From Fibrobacteres bacterium CG2_30_45_31 (lineage in GTDB: Bacteria; Fibrobacterota; Fibrobacteria; Fibrobacterales; Fibrobacteraceae), in contig MNYL01000085.1 of assembly GCA_001873075.1 (NCBI GenBank), positions 1-6,812 on the forward strand: DNA of 6,812 nt, given 5' to 3'. A program made the position numbers and the translations under genes. Shown piece by piece: positions 1 through 6,761 of the stretch (its first letter is position 1; each line of letters begins with the position of its first letter). The notes beneath the pieces were generated by a model that worked only from the letters and a program-made list of their open reading frames with translations, was not told the DNA's origin and searched no databases.

Positions 1-250
1 AAAAATAAATTTCGATAAAGTGTATCCAGAATCCACAGGAATTTTGATTTTGCCTCCATCACTAGAAATACTGGAACAACGATTACATTCTCGAGCCACA
101 GACACAGAAAAAGTCATCAATCTCCGTCTGGAAAATGCAAAAAAAGAGATGGAATTTGCGCGCACTCATGGAAAATATGAATACACGATTATCAATGACA
201 ACTTGGAAAAATCAGCCAACGAGCTTCGAGAAATTCTAAGAAATTCTTAA
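1..250 (+). CDS. gmk: Guanylate kinase, C-terminal part (5' end outside window)
   Basis: Guanylate kinase phosphorylates GMP to GDP with ATP in the cytosol, an essential step of purine nucleotide supply. Only the last 82 codons are visible, reading from base 2 to the TAA at 248-250. They match the C-terminal third of the family: a core strand ending in ILILPPS (visible residues 14-20), the helix LEILEQRL, then the lid segment SRATDTEKVINLRL (30-43), whose arginines contact the phosphates in known Gmk structures. The closing YTIINDNLEKSANEL follows the usual 'Y-x-I-x-ND-x-LE' pattern. The P-loop and GMP-binding region lie upstream of the window. The C-terminus is a normal length, so the gene is cut only by the window edge. 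It converges with priA with 5 nt between stop codons. Confidence in the family is high; the true start cannot be seen. Confidence 0.93.
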   Translation, partial: KINFDKVYPESTGILILPPSLEILEQRLHSRATDTEKVINLRLENAKKEMEFARTHGKYEYTIINDNLEKSANELREILRNS

Positions 251-255
251 TCCGA

Positions 256-2319
256 TTACTGCGGATCCATATCCAAACGCACTTCTACATTTCTAGGCAC
301 TCCGAGAGATTCTGACTTATAGAGAAGATCCGATAAGGCCTCCCGAATTGCCGAGGCGCTTTTTGCTTTCACCAAAAAATGCACCCAAAATATTTTTTGA
401 ACCATCGGGATATAGGCATCCACAGGGCCCAGCAATTGAATGTTCTCGGCCTTGGAAAGCTTTGAAGCAACACTTTCCGCAGCGTCTTTTAAAATTTTCT
501 CGTCACGACATCCCATTTCTATTGCCGCCAATTTGCAAAATGGCGGATACAAAGCTTCGGACCTTTCTGACAATTCCAATTGGGCAAACCCAGAATAATT
601 ATGCGTGAGCGCAAAACGGACAATGGGATCCTCTGGATTTTGTGTCTGAAAAATAACTTGGGCTCCTTCTTCTGCACGACCCGCACGCCCTGCTGTTTGG
701 CTCAACAACTGAAATAATCGTTCTCCAGTTCGAAAATCGGGCGATCCCGTTCCTGAATCAGCACCCACAACACCCACCAATTGCACATGAGGAAAGTCAT
801 GTCCTTTCGCCACCATCTGGGTCCCCAAAAGGATGGAATATTCCCTATCACGAAATGCCGTCAATATTTTTTCAGCGGCACCAATATTCTGAGTGGTATC
901 TCGATCCATACGTACCAAAGTAGCGTTAGGAATCCATTCCAAAATTTCCTCTTCCAACTTTTCAATGGCACCACCCACCAATTCATAATCTTCGCAACCG
1001 CAATCGGCACAAGGCGTATTTAGTGGATAAAGGCGACCACAATAATGACATAACAAACCATTATGTTGTTTGTGATAAACCAAGGGAATATGACAATCTT
1101 TGCAATGCAAAGTCGCGCCACAATCCGCACACACTCGCGCCTTCGAAAATCCTCGTCGATTTAGAAGCACAATGGCTTGATTTCCTTGCTGCAAACAAGT
1201 CGAAAGTGCTTCTCTCAATTCGGAAGAAAGAAGCAATCCTGATTGTTGCAGTGGCGCCTTTCGATGCATGTCCACCACATGAATTTTCGGGAGTTTCATT
1301 TCTGTAGCACGTTTGGTAAGTGTCAGATACAACAAATGACCCGCACGGGCATTCTCAAAACTTTCCATCGACGGTGTCGCACTCCCAAGAACCACAAGAG
1401 CCCCATACTTGTGTGCAATATGAAACGCTAATTCGCGACAGTGGTACCTAGGCGAAGGATCCTGTTGTTTATACGACGAATCGTGTTCCTCATCCAAAAT
1501 AACGAGATCAAAAGGAAACGGAGTCAAAATAGCACTACGCGTACCCAAAACAATTTGCGCCTTATTTTCCAATAGGGAAAGCCAAATTTCTCGTTTTCTG
1601 GGTGCAGAAAGTGCTGAATGAAGAATCGGGACATCAAAGCCCAAAAAGCTTGAAAAACGCGCTGCGGTCTGGGGAGTTAGCCCAATTTCAGGAACCAAAA
1701 TCAAGACTCGTTTCCCTTGTGCTATCGCTCTTTGGGCAAGTTCCAAATAAACTCTCGTTTTACCGGAGCCCGTAACTCCATGCAATAGAGCCCCTCGAAA
1801 ACCTTCAGTATCCAAAAGAGGAATTAATTTGTCTAAAGCCAAAGATTGTTCATTCGTCAACGGCGGTTGTACCGAAACCTCCAGTCTTTTAGGGACTTCA
1901 AGAGAAGTATCTTGCCCTTGACGAGAGAAAAAAACATCCAAATATTTGGCAATTTCATTGGGCCAAAAGACAAAAAGAGCTCGATTTGGAATGGAAAGAT
2001 AATAGCGAGCGGTCCACTCCAAAATTTCCATATAGCGCTCATCAAAAACGTAATTCGAGGCATGGGCGACAGCTTCTTTCACATCAAAGGCCGGTGCATT
2101 CGTATGAACTTTCGCCACCAAACCAAGCGTAGCCTTCCGGTTCCCCAATTGCACCCACACAACACTCCCGCGTTGTATCGAACTTTCAAAAGCGATCCCG
2201 TATGTAAAAATCTGTGGGGCTTGCGGCAAATAAATCTCGCAAAAACGCAAAAACGATCCACAGGGAAGCAAGGAAGAAATGTCAGACGAAGCGGACGTCA
2301 TTGGGATTTTTTTGGCCAT
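256..2319 (-). CDS. priA: Primosomal protein N' (replication restart helicase PriA)
   Basis: PriA is a superfamily 2 DNA helicase that recognises stalled or repaired forks and loads the replicative helicase again. The 687-residue product has every core signature in order: a 3'-end DNA-binding region (about 24-118), Walker A GVTGSGKT (181-188), LVPEIGLTPQ (208-217), GTRSA (259-263), DEEH (276-279), GSATP (312-316), LGTQMVAKGHDFP (498-510) and QTAGRAGR (541-548). Eight cysteines at 397, 400, 406, 409, 424, 427, 437 and 440 form the two-zinc module, with the same spacing I recall for E. coli PriA. The YPPF motif of the C-terminal domain is at 591-594. Only about 35 residues separate the DNA-binding region from helicase lobe 1, so the winged-helix domain seems absent. 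The start is uncertain: ATG at 2319 gives the longest frame but has only a weak GGG-type ribosome site. ATG at 2301 or TTG at 2250 (preceded by GGAT) would remove a poorly conserved leader of 6 or 23 residues. It is divergent from the DUF349 gene. Confidence 0.96.
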   Translation of the reverse strand: MAKKIPMTSASSDISSLLPCGSFLRFCEIYLPQAPQIFTYGIAFESSIQRGSVVWVQLGNRKATLGLVAKVHTNAPAFDVKEAVAHASNYVFDERYMEILEWTARYYLSIPNRALFVFWPNEIAKYLDVFFSRQGQDTSLEVPKRLEVSVQPPLTNEQSLALDKLIPLLDTEGFRGALLHGVTGSGKTRVYLELAQRAIAQGKRVLILVPEIGLTPQTAARFSSFLGFDVPILHSALSAPRKREIWLSLLENKAQIVLGTRSAILTPFPFDLVILDEEHDSSYKQQDPSPRYHCRELAFHIAHKYGALVVLGSATPSMESFENARAGHLLYLTLTKRATEMKLPKIHVVDMHRKAPLQQSGLLLSSELREALSTCLQQGNQAIVLLNRRGFSKARVCADCGATLHCKDCHIPLVYHKQHNGLLCHYCGRLYPLNTPCADCGCEDYELVGGAIEKLEEEILEWIPNATLVRMDRDTTQNIGAAEKILTAFRDREYSILLGTQMVAKGHDFPHVQLVGVVGADSGTGSPDFRTGERLFQLLSQTAGRAGRAEEGAQVIFQTQNPEDPIVRFALTHNYSGFAQLELSERSEALYPPFCKLAAIEMGCRDEKILKDAAESVASKLSKAENIQLLGPVDAYIPMVQKIFWVHFLVKAKSASAIREALSDLLYKSESLGVPRNVEVRLDMDPQ

Positions 2320-2349
2320 AGCCCAAAAATAACCCTTTTTGTTTGTTTT

Positions 2350-2355
2350 TATAAT
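2350..2355 (+). promoter_or_regulatory. Candidate -10 box (TATAAT) for the DUF349-sua5 operon
   Basis: A perfect TATAAT sits in the 104-nt divergent region between priA and the DUF349 gene, 68 nt before the ATG, within T-rich DNA (about 2334-2363). No convincing -35 hexamer lies 16-18 nt upstream, so this is a candidate only. The same AT-rich block on the minus strand offers TATTAT (2356-2351) and GATAAT (2375-2370) as possible priA -10 boxes, also without a clear -35. If the region belongs to a Bacteroidetes-type lineage, the sigma-70 consensus may not apply. Confidence 0.4.
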
Positions 2356-2386
2356 ACTCTTTTAGTTAGATTATCGTAAGCTTCCT

Positions 2387-2401
2387 CCCCTCTTTGAGGG
2401 G
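2387..2401 (+). other. Leader hairpin CCCCTC-TTT-GAGGGG
   Basis: This is a perfect 6-bp inverted repeat (2387-2392 and 2396-2401) with a 3-nt loop. It lies in the expected 5' leader of the DUF349 mRNA, ending 13 nt before the Shine-Dalgarno. No T-run follows it on either strand, so it is not an intrinsic terminator. It could stabilise the transcript or keep the ribosome site open, but no function can be shown from sequence. Confidence 0.45.
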
Positions 2402-2414
2402 CCGTCCTACAATT

Positions 2415-2419
2415 GGAGA
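2415..2419 (+). promoter_or_regulatory. Shine-Dalgarno GGAGA that fixes the DUF349 start
   Basis: GGAG ends 5 nt before ATG 2424. This supports ATG 2424 over the in-frame TTG at 2394, which lies inside the hairpin and would add ten residues not resembling the family. The protein from 2424 begins MSLLNIFRPKWQH, the head expected for this HEAT/DUF349 family. Confidence 0.7.
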
Positions 2420-2423
2420 TTTT

Positions 2424-5315
2424 ATGAGCCTTTTGAATATTTTTAGACCTAAGTGGCAACATTCTGAACCAGAAGTTCGAGTCCAAGCTATACTCGCTCT
2501 CGGTCCAGAAAATCAAGATATTTTTGAAACAGCGGTAACTTCCGATGAAAACCCTGAAGTTCGTAGCGCCGCCGTCCGTAAACTCACAAGCATTACGTTC
2601 CTTCGTGAAATACTTCTTAAAGAATCCGACACGGACATTAAGCGACTTGCAGAAACGCGTATGCAAGAAGAAATTATCAAAACATTGAAGGGGCATCGCA
2701 TTCCGGCAACGCAGAAAGAATTCGATTTGCTGAGTCAAGTTGCCAATACTCGATTTGTGGAAGATCTTCTCAGAAATATGCCCTCTTCGGAGCTTCGTCT
2801 TGCCTTGGTGAACCTTTGCAGTAAACAAGGTCCCCTTGCCCAAACTGCTTTGAAAGATGCAAAAGAAGAAATTGCTCAAGCGGCGCTCGCCCGTGTAGAA
2901 AGTGAAAGCCTTCTCCAAGATATTTTCCAGAATTCTCGCCATACTTCCGTGCGTCAAAAAGCCGGAGAACGCCTCAAAAAAGCAAGGGAATCCAAAGACA
3001 ATGGTGAAAATGCAACCATGCTTTTGTTCCGCAAACGCGAAGCTTTGGTGCAACAAGCAAAGCGCCTCGCCGATGACAAAAAGTTCATGGACAAAGCTTC
3101 TGAATTTGCAAAGTTAATGATAGAAGCACAAGGCCTTGGCATGGGACCCGCTCAAGCCGATCTGGATGCCCTTTACCAAGATTTCCAAGAGAAGTGCGCT
3201 GCCGAAGTTAAACATATTGAAGCTGAGGAACAGGCTCGCGAAGCTAAAAAATCCAAGCACACGAGCTTATTGCAATTACTCGAAGAATTTGAAATGTTCG
3301 TCAACGAAGACAAAGTGCAAGACAATATGTCTCGCATAAAAAACATCATAGAACAATGGAAGCAAAATGGGGGCAATGAGGACACTCAGCTCGCCAAACG
3401 TTATGCATCGGCGTTCTCCCGTTTTCAACGAGCGTTAGCCACTCTCGAAGAAACTCAAGTTTCGCAGCAAAGTGTTTTACAAAGCAATGCTTCGCGCGAA
3501 GAAATTCTGGAGCAACTCAAACTCCTCACTGATAAAGAAGCCTCCGAGACTTTAGAGCGCCAAGTAAAGGGTCTTACTCGCAATTGGGAATCGCTTCCTC
3601 TACTAGAGGGCGAAGATCCCCAATTACAAACCTATAATGTTCTCCGTGATCAATTGAGTCAAAAGCTCAATGCCATGAGTGATGAATTAAGAAAATCATT
3701 TGAAGAAAAAACCACACAACTTAAAGCGATCATTGAGAGTATCAAACAGATTGATGAGAACGAGGATTTCCGCGAAATAGCAAAGATGTTAAGCGAAACC
3801 TATCGCCACTGGAAAGAAATCGTTGGTGAGGACAAGTACCGCTACCAAGAAATTTGGAAAGAATATCGTGAAGCCACCTCTCGTTTTCAAGAGATGCAAC
3901 AATGGGAATCTTGGCATAACGAGCGCGATCGAGAAGCCATTCTTGAAGAAATGACTCTGCTTGCTAAGGAAGAGGCCAGCAAAGAGGTTCTTTTCAAGCT
4001 TCGCAATTTGAGCACCCAGTGGAAAAGTATTGGCCCAGTGGTAACCGCTCGTATGAACGAATTCCGCGACAATTTCCGTAATTTATTTGAAGAGATTATG
4101 TCGAAATGTGCGCCCCTTGTAGAAGAGCAAAATGCGGAACGCCAAAAGAATCTTGAAGAAAAAGAAAAGCTTTGCGCCCAAGCAGAATTACTCGCAAGCG
4201 ATACCGCTGATAATTGGAAAGACAAATACAAAACCATGCAGCAACTCCAAGAAGATTGGAAAGCGGTGGGCCAAGTTCCCAAGGAAAATAATCAACCGCT
4301 GTGGGATCGTTTCCGGGCGGCATCCAACATTTTCTACACCCAACACAAAGAATTTTTGAAGAAAGAAGATGGCGAGCGCCAGAAAAATTACGAGAAAAAA
4401 GTTTTACTTTGCGAAAAAGCAGAACAACTCAAAGAATCCACGGATTGGAACGGAACGTCTAACAAATTAAAGCAACTCCAAGAAGAATGGAAAGAGACGG
4501 GTCCAGCACCCAAATCGCTTTCCGAGGAAATCTGGACTCGTTTCCGCACCGCTTGTGATGCCTTCTTTGAGCTGAAACGCGCTCACTTTGAAGAAATGGA
4601 TGAAGTTAAAGAGGCAAATTTGGCAGCGAAAGAAGCCCTTTGTGCTCGTTTAGAAGCTTTGGATCTGGATCCGAATAATGCAGAAACAGTTCAAGCCGTA
4701 CAACAAATTGAGACGGAATGGAAAGCTATTGGTATGGTTCCACGCAATAATGTGGATTCTCTCTGGGATCGATTCTGTGCGAGTTCAGACAAATTCCTAG
4801 ACCGTCGTGCTGCAAGTGATCCTGCCATCAAAGCAGAAATTGAAACGGCAAAGAAACAGAAAGAAGCGATGTTAGAACAGGTTGTCACTCTTACGAACAA
4901 CGCAGGGGCAAACCAAAGTGCAGACGCCGTTCGCGCGTTGCAACCCGAATGGAAAAATCTTCCTCGCTGCGGTACTGAAGAACAAGAACTCTACCGCCGC
5001 TTCCGTGAGGCTTGCGATGATTTTTTCAATAGTCGCCGCGATCAACTCGAAATTCAGGAACAAGCAAGAGAAAATAACCTTCAAAAGAAAAAAATGCTCT
5101 GCGAACAAGCGGAGCAACTTTTGGAAGGCATTAACAATGCGAACCTTCAAAATGTCATGAATGAAGTGAAACATTTGCGCCGCCTCTGGAAAGAAATCGG
5201 AGCAGTTCCTCGCGAACACTCTGACAAAATCTGGGCTCGATTCAACGCCGCCTGTGATGCCGTTTTCGCCAAGGGGCGTACAGATAGCAATGATTCGAAG
5301 GAACCTCAAGCTTAA
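2424..5315 (+). CDS. HEAT-like/DUF349 repeat protein, function unknown
   Basis: This 963-residue protein has no signal peptide or membrane segment, so it should be cytosolic. Residues 1-187 form a HEAT-like head: FRPKWQH (7-13), then repeats of the type PEVRxxAxxxL at 16-26, 44-54 and 173-184, with degenerate copies between. From about residue 200 to 950 come ten tandem DUF349-type repeats. Each has a charged helix, then a motif like EWKAIGMVPR, then LWDRFRxACDxFF. The anchor tryptophans are at 312, 388, 463, 533, 612, 689, 766, 843 and 922; the first copy has A235 in that place. The last four to five copies are closest to consensus and the first four are degenerate. The protein is very rich in Glu, Lys, Gln and Arg and is probably all alpha-helical. 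DUF349 has no established biochemical role that I know of. I infer a scaffold or nucleic-acid/ribosome-associated role only loosely, from the charge pattern and the operon with a tRNA-modification gene. The start is supported by the Shine-Dalgarno at 2415-2419. Confidence 0.9.
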   Translation: MSLLNIFRPKWQHSEPEVRVQAILALGPENQDIFETAVTSDENPEVRSAAVRKLTSITFLREILLKESDTDIKRLAETRMQEEIIKTLKGHRIPATQKEFDLLSQVANTRFVEDLLRNMPSSELRLALVNLCSKQGPLAQTALKDAKEEIAQAALARVESESLLQDIFQNSRHTSVRQKAGERLKKARESKDNGENATMLLFRKREALVQQAKRLADDKKFMDKASEFAKLMIEAQGLGMGPAQADLDALYQDFQEKCAAEVKHIEAEEQAREAKKSKHTSLLQLLEEFEMFVNEDKVQDNMSRIKNIIEQWKQNGGNEDTQLAKRYASAFSRFQRALATLEETQVSQQSVLQSNASREEILEQLKLLTDKEASETLERQVKGLTRNWESLPLLEGEDPQLQTYNVLRDQLSQKLNAMSDELRKSFEEKTTQLKAIIESIKQIDENEDFREIAKMLSETYRHWKEIVGEDKYRYQEIWKEYREATSRFQEMQQWESWHNERDREAILEEMTLLAKEEASKEVLFKLRNLSTQWKSIGPVVTARMNEFRDNFRNLFEEIMSKCAPLVEEQNAERQKNLEEKEKLCAQAELLASDTADNWKDKYKTMQQLQEDWKAVGQVPKENNQPLWDRFRAASNIFYTQHKEFLKKEDGERQKNYEKKVLLCEKAEQLKESTDWNGTSNKLKQLQEEWKETGPAPKSLSEEIWTRFRTACDAFFELKRAHFEEMDEVKEANLAAKEALCARLEALDLDPNNAETVQAVQQIETEWKAIGMVPRNNVDSLWDRFCASSDKFLDRRAASDPAIKAEIETAKKQKEAMLEQVVTLTNNAGANQSADAVRALQPEWKNLPRCGTEEQELYRRFREACDDFFNSRRDQLEIQEQARENNLQKKKMLCEQAEQLLEGINNANLQNVMNEVKHLRRLWKEIGAVPREHSDKIWARFNAACDAVFAKGRTDSNDSKEPQA
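3021..5273 (+). repeat. Ten tandem ~77-residue (231-bp) DUF349 repeats
   Basis: The anchor position (Trp, or Ala in copy 1) falls at residues 235, 312, 388, 463, 533, 612, 689, 766, 843 and 922. The steps are 77, 76, 75, 70, 79, 77, 77, 77 and 79 residues. Each copy also carries a helix motif like K-x-x-L-C-E-Q-A-E-x-L about 26-29 residues before the anchor, at residues 209, 584, 663, 740, 817 and 893 in the clearest cases. The repeat is visible mainly at protein level. At DNA level only short stretches stay nearly identical, for example 4241-4263 and 4472-4494, which are exactly 231 bp apart. Confidence 0.85.
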
Positions 5316-5323
5316 TTCGCCGA

Positions 5324-6295
5324 ATGTACCCTCCTTGGACATCCCCCACTCGCGCTGCACAAATTCTTGCAGACGGTGGGGTCGTTGCAATCCCCACTGA
5401 GACCGTCTATGGACTCGCTGGGAACGCTTTTGATCCTAAGGCGTTGGCTAAAATTTTTGCGGCAAAAGAACGTCCGTTCTTTGATCCTTTGATTGTTCAT
5501 ATTTCTAAAATTGAAACGATTGAACTTATCGCAAAAGATATCCCCAAAGCCGCTTGGAAATTAGCAGAAGCTTATTGGCCAGGTCCTATGACTCTCGTGC
5601 TTCCTAAACAAGATTGCATTCCTGATTTAGCGACGAGCGCACTTTCTACGGTCGCTATTCGGTTTCCTAACCACAAGATTGCCCAAGAGATTATTTCTCT
5701 CGCAGGAGTTCCCTTAGCGGCACCCAGCGCGAATCTGTTTCAACACGTAAGCCCTACCACTGCAGAACATGTAGCAGAGCAGCTGGGAAATCGTATTGAT
5801 GGCATTGTCGATGGTGGCCCTTGTTCCGTAGGCGTAGAAAGTACGATTATCGCTTTTACAGAGGGAAACCCCGTAGTACTGCGTCCTGGTGCCATTACTC
5901 CAGAAATGATTATTAAAATAGCAGATTCGCTCACAATCAAACAATCTGTATCCAGCCCAGGAAAAGCAATGCCTGCCCCCGGAATGATGGACAAGCATTA
6001 TCAACCTCGAATCCCTCTTTTTTATGGCGAGATTCCGACAGAAGCGACTCTCCCCCCTCATACCGTACGCATCGCCTTTGGCAATACAAAATCACGCATT
6101 GATGCCACTTTGAACTTATCACCTACAGGGAATTTGACGGAAGCAACCGCAAACCTGTACGCATTTATGCGCTCCCTGGATAAAGAAACATACGATTTAA
6201 TTCTTGTAGACCCCATCCCTGATGAGGGCATAGGAATCGCTTGCAACGATCGCCTTAGAAGGGCGTCTTTGAAATATTTTCCTTCACAAAACTAG
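5324..6295 (+). CDS. Threonylcarbamoyl-AMP synthase, long Sua5 form
   Basis: This enzyme makes threonylcarbamoyl-adenylate from threonine, bicarbonate and ATP, the first step of t6A37 modification of ANN-decoding tRNAs. The TsaBDE-type complex then uses the product. The 323-residue protein has the YrdC domain (about 7-200): AIPTETVYGLA (22-32), the KxR pair K48/R50 in KERPFFDPLIVH, PGPMTLVL (86-93), the SxN motif S135/N137, GPCSVGVESTI (165-175) and VLRPGAIT (185-192). The linker PGMMDKHYQP (219-228) follows the PGM-x-x-x-HY-x-P pattern that closes over the active site in Sua5 structures. The Sua5 C-terminal domain (about 229-318) ends in IPDEGIGIACNDRLRRA (298-314). At 323 residues it is the two-domain form, not the ~190-residue TsaC. 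The start lies 8 nt after the DUF349 stop. The nearest AAGGA (5298-5302) is 21 nt away, too far for a normal ribosome site, so translation is probably coupled to the gene before it. The 3' end overlaps the dipeptidase gene by 41 bp. Confidence 0.95.
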   Translation: MYPPWTSPTRAAQILADGGVVAIPTETVYGLAGNAFDPKALAKIFAAKERPFFDPLIVHISKIETIELIAKDIPKAAWKLAEAYWPGPMTLVLPKQDCIPDLATSALSTVAIRFPNHKIAQEIISLAGVPLAAPSANLFQHVSPTTAEHVAEQLGNRIDGIVDGGPCSVGVESTIIAFTEGNPVVLRPGAITPEMIIKIADSLTIKQSVSSPGKAMPAPGMMDKHYQPRIPLFYGEIPTEATLPPHTVRIAFGNTKSRIDATLNLSPTGNLTEATANLYAFMRSLDKETYDLILVDPIPDEGIGIACNDRLRRASLKYFPSQN

Positions 6296-6761
6296 AAGAA
6301 GCGGCACCAAAGTGCCACCATTCCGAGGCAAGCGAAATAAAACCTGCCCGACGCATCACGGAACGGAGCAAGTTACGATTTGCCACTTGAACTTTTGTCA
6401 ATCGCCCCCTCTTAAGAGCCTCCGCTTCCCCTTTATAACCGGCGCAATACTCGAAAGAATCAAAAGGAGTCCCCATATCTAAGGATTTTCCATTTTCATC
6501 TTCGATAGTCAAATCAATAGCATAGCCGTAATTGTGTAAACTTCCATTCGAAGGGCTACTCACATAATTTGAAAACGGCGTACCACGAACTTGAGCTCGC
6601 AACGATTCTTGAGCGTATAAAGGTCTGGCCGCATCATAAATTCGTAAACGATACCGAGGAGCCTCCCTGCTTAGAATTCGAATGGCAGCGAGCAATTTTT
6701 TAGCTGCATCCTTATGCAAAAAAGCACGAGCAGATCCACAATAAAGATCGTGCCCTGTCAT
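6255..6761 (-). CDS. VanX/DdpX-like D-Ala-D-Ala dipeptidase (M15 zinc peptidase), N-terminus probably disrupted
   Basis: Enzymes of this family hydrolyse D-alanyl-D-alanine, either to recycle peptidoglycan precursors or, for VanX, in glycopeptide resistance. The 168 residues from ATG 6761 contain the full catalytic set: R46 in YDAARP (VanX Arg71 equivalent), the zinc ligands H76 and D83 in SLHNYGYAIDL, and E147 and H150 in SEWWHFG. MGTPFD (96-101) and NRNLLRSVMRRAGF (128-141) also match VanX closely. The reading starts inside a conserved motif: family members read YAT-x-DN-x-TG, and here YATFDN is encoded just before the ATG, after an in-frame TAA at 6783-6785. No Shine-Dalgarno precedes ATG 6761. 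The family is usually about 200 residues or more, so the 5' part is probably displaced by a frameshift. No signal peptide can be judged because the true N-terminus lies beyond the edge. No vanH, vanA or regulator genes are visible, so glycopeptide resistance is not implied; an ordinary cell-wall role is more likely. Confidence 0.82.
   Translation of the reverse strand: MTGHDLYCGSARAFLHKDAAKKLLAAIRILSREAPRYRLRIYDAARPLYAQESLRAQVRGTPFSNYVSSPSNGSLHNYGYAIDLTIEDENGKSLDMGTPFDSFEYCAGYKGEAEALKRGRLTKVQVANRNLLRSVMRRAGFISLASEWWHFGAASSSFVKENISKTPF
6303..6316. other. Short hairpin GGCAC-CAAA-GTGCC after the sua5 stop
   Basis: This is a perfect 5-bp stem with a 4-nt loop, starting 8 nt after the Sua5 stop codon and lying inside the dipeptidase coding sequence, where it encodes the WHFGA region. 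No T-run follows in either direction, so it is at best a weak pause or RNA-end stabiliser. It may simply be chance within a conserved codon stretch. Confidence 0.2.

Noticed and set aside
250..266. Inverted repeat ATCCG/CGGAT at the gmk-priA junction as a terminator
   Set aside because: It has only 5 bp with a 7-nt loop and no T-run in either direction; it is likely chance.
1846..2379. 177-codon open frame on the plus strand antisense to the 5' part of priA
   Set aside because: The translation has no domain-like pattern and runs through intact PriA coding sequence on the other strand.
2394..2423. TTG 2394 as the DUF349 start (ten extra residues)
   Set aside because: It lies within the hairpin loop and stem, has no ribosome site and adds non-family residues. 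ATG 2424 has GGAG at a good distance.
2349..3056. Long open frame (235 codons) on the minus strand across the priA/DUF349 gap and the start of the DUF349 gene
   Set aside because: It lies antisense to a well-supported gene, has a Phe/Cys/Arg-rich composition with no recognisable motif, and covers the promoter region. It is explained as a shadow frame.
4872..5390. 172-codon minus-strand open frame across the DUF349-sua5 junction
   Set aside because: It is antisense to two well-supported coding sequences and has no motif; it arises from the codon use of the repeat gene.
6255..6761. Part of a vancomycin-resistance (vanHAX) cluster
   Set aside because: The neighbours are sua5 and the window edge; no D-lactate dehydrogenase, ligase or two-component genes are visible. 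VanX-like M15 peptidases are common in bacteria without resistance clusters.
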